Positions 57,386 through 64,000 of a stretch of DNA of 64,000 bases are shown in pieces. A model generated the notes under the pieces. That model ran no database searches. It was not told the origin of the DNA and worked only from the letters and a program-made list of their open reading frames with translations. Location: positions 1 through 64,000 of the forward strand of contig JAHPZE010000010.1 in assembly GCA_019058365.1 (NCBI GenBank), in the 5' to 3' direction. This DNA comes from Promethearchaeota archaeon (GTDB lineage: Archaea; Asgardarchaeota; Lokiarchaeia; Sigyniarchaeales; SOKP01). How positions within the stretch are numbered: the first letter of the stretch is position 1; every line of letters begins with the position of its first letter. The position numbers were made by a program, and so were the translations under genes.

Positions 57386-59047
57386 ATGGCTATAGAAAGA
57401 ATTCTAGCGATTTATGACATTTTAGGTATTCAAGATTTTATATTTTCAGCAAATAAGCTTAAAGAGAATTTAGGTGGGTCTATCATTGTTCAAGAAACAT
57501 TTGAAAACGATTTATGTGAAATAATTATAGACAATTGTAATAATCCTTTAATAAATATTCAAAACAGTGATATTGATTGGGAAAAAAATAGTCATGATGC
57601 AGTTGTTGTATATTATAGAGGTGGAAATGCATTAGTCATTTTTAATGATATTGAAACAGCAAAACTGATTACTGAAAAATTAGCTCTTAAAGTGTTAAAT
57701 AATTCAGGTGGTTTGCTTAACTTTATGGTGGCCTATTATCCCTCAAAATTAAAGAATTTTCAAGATGATTTTCGCAAACTTATGTTAGACCTTAAGAATA
57801 AAAAAAATTCTCATATACTTACCACACCTCTTTTAGGAATAGGAATTACGAAAACCGATCTGTCAAGTGGTTTACCTGCATTTAAGATATATGAGAGGGA
57901 TTTTATTTCGAAGCCCTCTTTATTAAAAAGGAAAAAAGCAGAAAAACAGTTGAAAACAGATGGGAAGAAAAGGTATTATGACTTTTTGCTAAAGAATATT
58001 AAAGCTGAATATGACTTTCCTTTAGATTTAGATGATCTAGGGCAAAAGATAGGAGAAAAATATGTAGCTATTGTACATATCGATGGAGATAATATGGGGC
58101 AAAAAATTCAAACTTTTTTAGATAAAACTCATGATAATTACAACGAAACCATATATAGAATGAGCATGCTTTCTAGAAAAATTGATGATTTATACCGAAC
58201 AGTGATGAGAAAAGTTGTTGAGGATGTTGCTAAAATCTTAAAAGATGATAAATTTCGGAAAATGTTTGAAATTAAAAAAATAAAAGATACTGATAAAGAA
58301 TTCTTACCAATTAGGCCTATTATTTTAAATGGAGATGATATTACTTTTGTTTGTAATGGTAAAATAGGTATCAATTTAGCAGAGATATTCCTCAAAAAAC
58401 TTGCAAAATCAGAATTAAGAATATCTGGAGAGATCATAGAACATTCTGCGAGTGCGGGAGTTGTAATCGTTAAATCACATTTTCCTTTTGATAAAGCTTA
58501 TACAATAGTAGAAGAGCTCTGTAAATCTGCTAAAATTAAAGGAAAAATATTGCAAGAACAACATGAAGAAGAAAGAAAACGAGGGTTCTGGTTAGATTTT
58601 CATGTTATTCAATCGGGGCTTACATCAGATTTGAGCGAAACAAGAAAGAATCAATATAATCTTTCAGATATACCTCATCCAGACAAATTAGTATCTCCAA
58701 CCAGCCAAATACATTATCAACAGTATAATCTATTGTGGAGACCTTGGTTAATTATAGGTGAAAATCATTTAAATCGTTATAATTGGTCCCATTTAAAATC
58801 TCTCTTATATGAATTTAATAGTTCTAAAGAAGATTGGCCAAAATCTAAACTAAAAAAATTACATCAATTATTAACAATTTCTAAGGATAAAGTGGATGGA
58901 TTTTTATTAAGAATGGAAAGCAGAGACATAAAACTTCCAAATTTTTTAAATGATAATATAATTTTTTATAATGGGCAAACTCCTTATTGCGATGCCTTAG
59001 AGATAATGGATTATTATTATATAGAAATGAAGGAGCTCTTAAAATGA
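57386..59047 (+). CDS. cas10: type III-D CRISPR Cas10 (HD-less, NGDD palm)
   Basis: Signature subunit of type III effectors. The 553-aa protein starts with a Cas10-like segment (IYDILGIQDFIFSANKLKENLGGS), has VAIVHIDGDNMGQ, then the cyclase palm motif RPIILNGDDITFVC, and SASAGVVIVKSHFPFDKAY as in the second palm domain. The usual GGDD is NGDD; the two Asp needed for cyclic oligoadenylate synthesis remain. No N-terminal HD nuclease is seen, so DNA cleavage by this subunit is unlikely. The stop overlaps the next ATG (ATGA). No CARF or other cOA effector is in the window. Confidence 0.88.
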   Translation: MAIERILAIYDILGIQDFIFSANKLKENLGGSIIVQETFENDLCEIIIDNCNNPLINIQNSDIDWEKNSHDAVVVYYRGGNALVIFNDIETAKLITEKLALKVLNNSGGLLNFMVAYYPSKLKNFQDDFRKLMLDLKNKKNSHILTTPLLGIGITKTDLSSGLPAFKIYERDFISKPSLLKRKKAEKQLKTDGKKRYYDFLLKNIKAEYDFPLDLDDLGQKIGEKYVAIVHIDGDNMGQKIQTFLDKTHDNYNETIYRMSMLSRKIDDLYRTVMRKVVEDVAKILKDDKFRKMFEIKKIKDTDKEFLPIRPIILNGDDITFVCNGKIGINLAEIFLKKLAKSELRISGEIIEHSASAGVVIVKSHFPFDKAYTIVEELCKSAKIKGKILQEQHEEERKRGFWLDFHVIQSGLTSDLSETRKNQYNLSDIPHPDKLVSPTSQIHYQQYNLLWRPWLIIGENHLNRYNWSHLKSLLYEFNSSKEDWPKSKLKKLHQLLTISKDKVDGFLLRMESRDIKLPNFLNDNIIFYNGQTPYCDALEIMDYYYIEMKELLK

Positions 59048-61365
59048 AAGTAAAATTAGAACTGGAATTATTAGCAGATGCTTTACCTGGTTCTGGAGAA
59101 TCCATTGTGAGTTATATTGATCAAGATGTAGTTTTTGATAAATATGGATTACCATATCTTCCTTCAAAGAGGATAAAGGGTGTCTTGAGAGTGTCTGCGA
59201 GAGATATCTCAGATTTAGGAGAACTTCAAAATCCTGTGGAAAATATTTTTGGAACAGATGGGAGTTCAAGAACCGCTTTTAGAATATCAAATGGATATAT
59301 TAAAAATTATAGAAATTATCGAGATTTTTTAAAATTCACAGAATTTATAGACAATTTAAAATTTAAAAGTAATGTATCCTCTGATATTTTCTCACAATCT
59401 TCAATAAAATCGTACTTTTCATACATTAGGACTCAAATAGCAGTTGACCGTAAAAGTGGGACCTCCCAAGAGGGTTCTCTTCGGATATTTCGAATACTTA
59501 GAAAAGGATTGATCTTTAATTTTGTTGTTGAGATAAATGACGATTATTTTGTTGATTTTAAAAAGATCTGTGCGATTACACGACATTTTGGAACCGCAAG
59601 AACAAGAGGGTTCGGTGAAATATCCCTCAAAATTGAAAAAAAGTTTAATGGCAATCAAAAAGCTCCTAAAAGTGAACTAATCTCTTCCAATGCTAATGTA
59701 AAAAAAGAAAATGAAAATGATTCTAATAAAGCCCAAAGCGAATTATTATACACCATCGAACTCAAATTAACTAATAAAGAGCAGTTATTAGTGTCAAATC
59801 TTATTAGTGGTCTACAAACAAGTGAATTATTTATAAGAGGCAGTTACATCCGTGGGGCATTAGCAAATTTTTATATTAATAAAAACTCTATTAAAGATCC
59901 ACTTCAAGATAATAACTTTTACCAAATTTTTCTTTCTGATAAAGTGATTTTTTCTAATCTTTATCCGTTCAGAAATAATAAAATATTCTTTCCAACACCT
60001 TTCTCGATTGTGAAAGAAAAAAGTACGGAAAAATATTATGATTTAGCATATGAAGAGGATAAAGCTAAAATTGTGGAAAGTGAAATTCAAACAGTACCAG
60101 TTGGGGGTTATACAGTAATTGAATCAGCTAAATTGATGTCTTATTCTTTAGCGAGCAAGATTGAAAGCCACCATCTTAGACCTAAAAATCGTAAGATTGG
60201 TCATGCTAAAAAAGGGGATGCGGAATCAAAAGTAAAAACAGGAACATTCTTTCATTATGACGTTTTAGAGCCGAATACTCAATTTAAAGGCAAGATTATT
60301 GGGAGATCTGGAGATTTGAAGCCTATCGTCGATATATTACCAAAACGGATGGTAATATATTTAGGAAAGTCAAGAACTGCTCAATATGGGAAATGTAAAC
60401 TAATAATAGAATCATATAAAAAATCGAAAAAGCCAATTCAATTAGATATTAATCAGAAAATAGTAATTACATTATTATCTGATATGATTTTGGTTAATAA
60501 ATATGGAAATATAACACCCGATCCGAGGATTTTTTTAAAAGAATTTGCTGATTTTTTTAAGATCAAAGAAACTAACATTAAGATTAAACATTCTTTTTTG
60601 AAATTTAAAAAAGTAGGTGGTTTTAATTCTAAATGGAAATTTCCTAAAATGCAGAGCCAAGCTTTAGCTGCAGGTTCGGTAATAATAATAAAATTACAAG
60701 ATATCGAACATCTTGAAGTAAATAATAACGAGCCTTTAGTTTTTGGTCTGAGGAAATCAGAAGGATATGGACTAATAGATATTAATAAACATGGGTTTTC
60801 AAAGATTGAAAAAGATATAGCTGATCTTGATAAAATTTACCAAATTATCCCTCAAAATGATGAAATGCCGAAAGATTTGATAGATTATTGCATAAGTCGA
60901 GCTTTAAAATCTACACTGGAAAGCGAAGCAATTAAAAAAGCAAAATCAATTTCTAAATCTAAGATATCTAAGATTTCTAGATCCTTTTTACAAAGATTAT
61001 TAATATTTGCGAATTCATCTAAAACTATCCAAGTGTTAAACAATAAATTAAAAGACTTAAAAGATAATGCTAATCAAAAACTAAAAATGATTGAGAAAGA
61101 AGTATTTATTGAGAACGAGAATGTTCAATTTGAACTTTTTAAAAATGAACTTTTTTTGAAGATTTTGGATGAAAAATTCTTTAATTATGAAAATATTGAA
61201 AAATTTCAAACTAATAATGAAATCAAGGATTATTTAAAGAAGTTAATAGGTGAAAAGACAACTTACTTAGAAAATAATAATAAAGTTATAAAGTTTTATC
61301 GGATCTATTTAAAATTTTATTTAACAAATCTAATTCTTAAATCTAAGGTGGAAATCAGAAAATGA
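59044..61365 (+). CDS. Cas7-Cas5-Cas11-like fusion, type III-D effector subunit
   Basis: The start is ATG 59044 (ATGA overlap with cas10, SD GGAG), not 58987 as in the ORF track; this gives 773 aa. Residues 1 to about 215 are a Csm3-like Cas7 with GSGES, D26 in SYIDQDVVFD (the position of the RNA-cleaving Asp in Cas7 subunits), LPSKRIKGVLR and a TARTRGFGEI loop. Residues about 235-600 look Csx10/Cas5-like, with IRGSYIRGALANFYI and a SRTAQYGKCKLI loop. The last 170 or so residues are charged and helical, as expected for a Cas11-like small subunit. This order is that of the fused subunit in type III-Dv. Confidence 0.82.
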   Translation: MKVKLELELLADALPGSGESIVSYIDQDVVFDKYGLPYLPSKRIKGVLRVSARDISDLGELQNPVENIFGTDGSSRTAFRISNGYIKNYRNYRDFLKFTEFIDNLKFKSNVSSDIFSQSSIKSYFSYIRTQIAVDRKSGTSQEGSLRIFRILRKGLIFNFVVEINDDYFVDFKKICAITRHFGTARTRGFGEISLKIEKKFNGNQKAPKSELISSNANVKKENENDSNKAQSELLYTIELKLTNKEQLLVSNLISGLQTSELFIRGSYIRGALANFYINKNSIKDPLQDNNFYQIFLSDKVIFSNLYPFRNNKIFFPTPFSIVKEKSTEKYYDLAYEEDKAKIVESEIQTVPVGGYTVIESAKLMSYSLASKIESHHLRPKNRKIGHAKKGDAESKVKTGTFFHYDVLEPNTQFKGKIIGRSGDLKPIVDILPKRMVIYLGKSRTAQYGKCKLIIESYKKSKKPIQLDINQKIVITLLSDMILVNKYGNITPDPRIFLKEFADFFKIKETNIKIKHSFLKFKKVGGFNSKWKFPKMQSQALAAGSVIIIKLQDIEHLEVNNNEPLVFGLRKSEGYGLIDINKHGFSKIEKDIADLDKIYQIIPQNDEMPKDLIDYCISRALKSTLESEAIKKAKSISKSKISKISRSFLQRLLIFANSSKTIQVLNNKLKDLKDNANQKLKMIEKEVFIENENVQFELFKNELFLKILDEKFFNYENIEKFQTNNEIKDYLKKLIGEKTTYLENNNKVIKFYRIYLKFYLTNLILKSKVEIRK

Positions 61366-62735
61366 ATGAAGATGATATAATTGTGGGGAAATATTATGTT
61401 ATGGGAGATTTATTTTTGAGCTCTCCATTAATTGTTGGTTCTGGGGAAGATATAATTTCAGATAAAGATTTTATAAGGAATTGGGATGATGAATTATTTA
61501 TTCCTGCGACCTCTGTTGCGGGTGCATGTAGACATTACCTTGATAAACATTTTTTTCATGATGAGAATGAAGCAGAAAATAAATTAATTAGAGAAGTTTT
61601 TGGGGAGATAGAAAAGAATTCTACTCAAAGCTTAATTATTTTTTATGATTGTGATAATTTTAAAGATATTAAGATAAATTTACGGGACGGAGTTGACATC
61701 GATTATTACCTTCGGGTTGCTAAAAAAAAGGCAAAGTTTAATTATGAAATAATTGAACCTGGAGCATCATGTCGATTTAGAATTGAATTAACTATTCGCG
61801 CTAAAAAGAATGAAAAAGCGATCTTATCAAAAATAGAAAATCTGCTATATTTATTACTTGAAGGATTTATAAACAAGAAGATACAATTAGGAGCAAAAAC
61901 AACTAGAGGATTCGGGAATGTTTTGTTAAAAAATTGTAAAATATTAAAATTAGATTTACAGAATGAACCAGATCGTAATATTTGGATTAATTTTAGATGG
62001 AATGATTGGGAAAATTGGGAAATGTTAAGAAATTTTGAGGGTCTCATTGATTTAAATCAATTAACTCAGAAAGATCTGGTTGATAGCATACAAGAATCAA
62101 AAATGTTCAAAATAGAGCTTGATTTTTTGATTCCTTATTCTTTATTAATTAGAACCCCAAACCCAAATCCTGGAGGAGAAGATGTGGCTCATTTATTATC
62201 TAATGGAGAACCCGCCATACCTGGAACATCTTGGGCTGGTGTGCTGCAGAATGCCATATTTCAAATTGCTTGGTCACTTAATAGAATTAATGATTTTGAG
62301 CTGATATTAAAAGAACTTTTTGGATACGTAGAAACTAAAACAAAAGATTTAATGTATAAATTGCGGGCTCAAAAATCTCTTATATATATTAAAGAGAGTA
62401 TTATTAAAAATTCTAAATTATTCAGCTATACTAGAAATAAGATTGATAGATTCACAGGGGGTACAATAGAAGGAGCTCTATTCTCAGAGAAAGTATCTTA
62501 CCAGGGAAATGTTAAATTAGAAATAGTGGTAAAAGATTACGAAGATTATCATATTGGAGCCATATTATTGGGAATAAAAGAATTATGGTATGGATTGCAA
62601 CCCGTAGGAGGGAGTGCTAATATTGGACGAGGTATCTTGGAGGGAAAGAACTTGATAATTAATGGAAAAGAATCTAACTTAGAATCAATTGATTTAAACA
62701 CTTATTATTCAGCATTATATGAAAAAATTTCTTAA
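61362..62735 (+). CDS. tandem Cas7 (Cas7-2x) subunit, type III-D
   Basis: A 457-aa protein with two Csm3-like RAMP modules in one chain. Module 1 (about 1-200): SSPLIVGSGEDIISDKDF with D34 as candidate catalytic residue, FIPATSVAGACRHYL, and KTTRGFGNVLL. Module 2 (about 245-450): SLLIRTPNPNPGGEDVAHLL, AIPGTSWAGVLQNAI, and VGGSANIGRGIL. Its start overlaps the fusion gene by 4 nt, with AAGGTGG upstream. By analogy it forms two backbone segments along the crRNA and cuts target RNA at two sites. Confidence 0.85.
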   Translation: MNEDDIIVGKYYVMGDLFLSSPLIVGSGEDIISDKDFIRNWDDELFIPATSVAGACRHYLDKHFFHDENEAENKLIREVFGEIEKNSTQSLIIFYDCDNFKDIKINLRDGVDIDYYLRVAKKKAKFNYEIIEPGASCRFRIELTIRAKKNEKAILSKIENLLYLLLEGFINKKIQLGAKTTRGFGNVLLKNCKILKLDLQNEPDRNIWINFRWNDWENWEMLRNFEGLIDLNQLTQKDLVDSIQESKMFKIELDFLIPYSLLIRTPNPNPGGEDVAHLLSNGEPAIPGTSWAGVLQNAIFQIAWSLNRINDFELILKELFGYVETKTKDLMYKLRAQKSLIYIKESIIKNSKLFSYTRNKIDRFTGGTIEGALFSEKVSYQGNVKLEIVVKDYEDYHIGAILLGIKELWYGLQPVGGSANIGRGILEGKNLIINGKESNLESIDLNTYYSALYEKIS

Positions 62736-62762
62736 AAAAAAATTAGGCGTGAAAATAATATT

Positions 62763-63332
62763 ATGATCAATAAAATTAAAACTAAAGCTGAAGTAGGCAA
62801 ATTGGATATTGACTTATTACAATTTCTAATCAATTCTGCCAAAAATGAGCTTGGGGGTAAATGCTTTCTAATTGTATATAAATACAACGAGATTTATTTA
62901 GGGCTAATAAATAATAATACGATTATGAAAGGTTACTTAGAACTGAATAGAGTAAATGTTAAAAATGAACTAAATATCAATCATATTTTAGATCTAAGAA
63001 TGTTTTGCGAGAAAGGAGAACTTCATTTATGGAAATATAATGATACTCTCCAATGGAGATTAAGAAAAGATGGGGAGGGGGAAGATTGTGATATATATGA
63101 AGAGGATCATTATATTTGGGGGACTAAAATCTCAGATGAAGATGAATTTTCAATTATTGAAGAATGTCGAGGTATGCAATTAACATTTCCCTTTTCTTTA
63201 AAAGAGCAACCTTTACCTTTAAAATATAAAGTCCGAAATTATATAAAATATGATGGTGACGGATTAATAAATTTTATTGATTCTCGCATTGTTCATTTTA
63301 TCAATAATAATGGAGGTGTCTTAAATTCCTAG
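62763..63332 (+). CDS. csx19: Csx19-family protein, type III-D accessory subunit
   Basis: The 189-aa protein has the Csx19 pattern: LRMFCEKGELHLWKYND, a variable loop, HYIWGT, ECRGMQLTFPF, then VRNYIKYDGDGLINFIDSRI. Csx19 is restricted to type III-D loci and is a structural subunit in III-Dv complexes. ATG lies 27 nt after the tandem Cas7. The stop lies inside the beginning of the next gene, and a perfect GGAGGTG near its 3' end serves as SD for that gene. Confidence 0.82.
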   Translation: MINKIKTKAEVGKLDIDLLQFLINSAKNELGGKCFLIVYKYNEIYLGLINNNTIMKGYLELNRVNVKNELNINHILDLRMFCEKGELHLWKYNDTLQWRLRKDGEGEDCDIYEEDHYIWGTKISDEDEFSIIEECRGMQLTFPFSLKEQPLPLKYKVRNYIKYDGDGLINFIDSRIVHFINNNGGVLNS

Positions 63333-64000
63333 ATATACAAAATCTAATGAAACATTTGTAAATCCTTACTTTTTCATACCATTGGAGAATAAATGTATAA
63401 AAACTTATAATTTAGAAGATATAATGAAAGATAAAGGATTATTAACAGGATGGATAGAATGTGAATTAGAAACCAAAACACCAATATTTATCCCAAATAC
63501 GACTAATAATGATATATTCCATTTTAGAACTAAAAATAATGAACAAGTACAGAGTTACGAATTCTACTCCTACGAGGATCTAAGTGAGGAGAACAATCCC
63601 GATCGAACACCCTCAAAAAAACCTATTATCCCTGGCAGTGAAATAAGAGGGATGATTCGCACTTCTTTTGAAGCTGTAACTAATTCTTGTTTATCAACGA
63701 TAAATGAGGGGCAAATTCTTTATAGAAGAGTTAGTATTCCAGCCGAGCCAGGGCGTATTGAAAGAAAAGATGATAATGCTTGGCAAATACAACCTTGTAA
63801 TAAATATAAACTTAATATAAGGCGATTTCAACAAGAGATAAATGGATTTGTTGAAGGAGAGCCGATATCTTTTACTGCCAATCAAAAATTATATATTACA
63901 AAAATAAATAATCAAGGAACTGGTATAAAAGGTTACTTCCATCAAGGAGAGAAAATGGATAGAAAAAATAATGAATCTGTATTTGTGCCTAATCTCGAAA
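63325..64000 (+). CDS. Cas7 with insertion (TIGR03986-like RAMP), partial; ATT start
   Basis: Runs off the window end, so it is absent from the ORF track. The 225 visible residues match the RAMP family found with Csx19: FVNPYFFIPL near the N-terminus, LLTGWIECELETKTPIFIPN, PIIPGSEIRGMIRTSFEAVTNSC. The frame is closed by TAA at 63322-63324 and the first codon is ATT 63325, 6 nt after GGAGGTG. The next ATG (63424) would delete the conserved N-terminus. It overlaps csx19 by 8 nt. In III-Dv this is the insertion-bearing Cas7 subunit. Confidence 0.8.
   Translation, partial: MPRYTKSNETFVNPYFFIPLENKCIKTYNLEDIMKDKGLLTGWIECELETKTPIFIPNTTNNDIFHFRTKNNEQVQSYEFYSYEDLSEENNPDRTPSKKPIIPGSEIRGMIRTSFEAVTNSCLSTINEGQILYRRVSIPAEPGRIERKDDNAWQIQPCNKYKLNIRRFQQEINGFVEGEPISFTANQKLYITKINNQGTGIKGYFHQGEKMDRKNNESVFVPNLE

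Noticed and set aside
58987-59043. Longer start of the Cas7-Cas5-Cas11-like fusion
   Set aside because: It would overlap cas10 by 61 nt; ATG 59044 with an ATGA overlap and SD gives the normal RAMP N-terminus.
1-64000. tRNA, rRNA and insertion sequences
   Set aside because: I looked for GTTCRANYC-type T-arms, rRNA-like GC-rich blocks and transposase motifs in the gaps by eye and found none; a covariance-model search would be needed to exclude a tRNA.

Overview
The window is a roughly 30% GC archaeal chromosome segment. Support for Archaea: TATA-like boxes with purine-rich upstream elements, GGAGGTG-type Shine-Dalgarno (SD) sites mixed with near-leaderless genes, an archaeal-style glutamate synthase in separate modules, and CRISPR repeats ending ATTGAAAT. 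Leucine-rich-repeat and B-box-like proteins together with ferredoxin-ETF would fit an Asgard-like lineage, but that placement is inference because no rRNA or ribosomal protein gene is present.

Region 1 (1-32 kb) is mostly housekeeping. It holds carA, a 7TM-PAS histidine kinase without a nearby response regulator, carB, a stand-alone Lrp-type ligand-binding domain, a GNAT acetyltransferase, a heterodimeric ABC exporter pair and nadE. A tight minus-strand nitrogen operon follows: glnA, a two-module FMN glutamate synthase, a fused amidotransferase/GXGXG subunit, etfB, and a ferredoxin-etfA fusion. These overlap by 1-4 nt, which suggests that ETF feeds electrons to glutamate synthase. After that come a zinc-ribbon protein, an LRR protein, a radical SAM operon with two unknown paralogues, and two tandem GT87-like membrane glycosyltransferases.

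Region 2 (32.4-36.8 kb) is gene-poor and carries broken genes: a frameshifted signal-peptide remnant, an ORF split by TGA, a 1-nt frameshifted gene and small fragments. They may be decayed genes or assembly indels.

Region 3 (36.8-64 kb) is a large CRISPR island. Two minus-strand operons encode a type I-B (Cst/Tneap-like) effector (cas8-cas7-cas5-cas3-cas6) and an adaptation cassette (unknown 432-aa zinc-ribbon gene, cas1-cas2-cas4, then a metallo-beta-lactamase nuclease). An array of about 106 repeats (49206-57193) follows. On its far side, on the plus strand, lies a type III-D operon: cas10, a Cas7-Cas5-Cas11-like fusion, a double Cas7, csx19, and a partial insertion-bearing Cas7 running off the window. 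This parts list matches the III-Dv architecture, an intermediate form between multi-subunit type III and single-protein III-E effectors. Both systems appear to share one array and one Cas6.

The most unusual observations are these. (1) carB carries a 30-nt insertion with an in-frame TAA that folds as a bulge-helix-bulge and restores the family consensus when removed, so it is a candidate archaeal mRNA intron. (2) At least three genes appear to start at isoleucine codons (ATA, ATT, ATC) placed 6-8 nt after an AGGTG-containing SD. (3) The archaeal III-Dv-like operon. (4) An unrecognised gene and an MBL nuclease flank cas1-cas2-cas4 in the adaptation operon.
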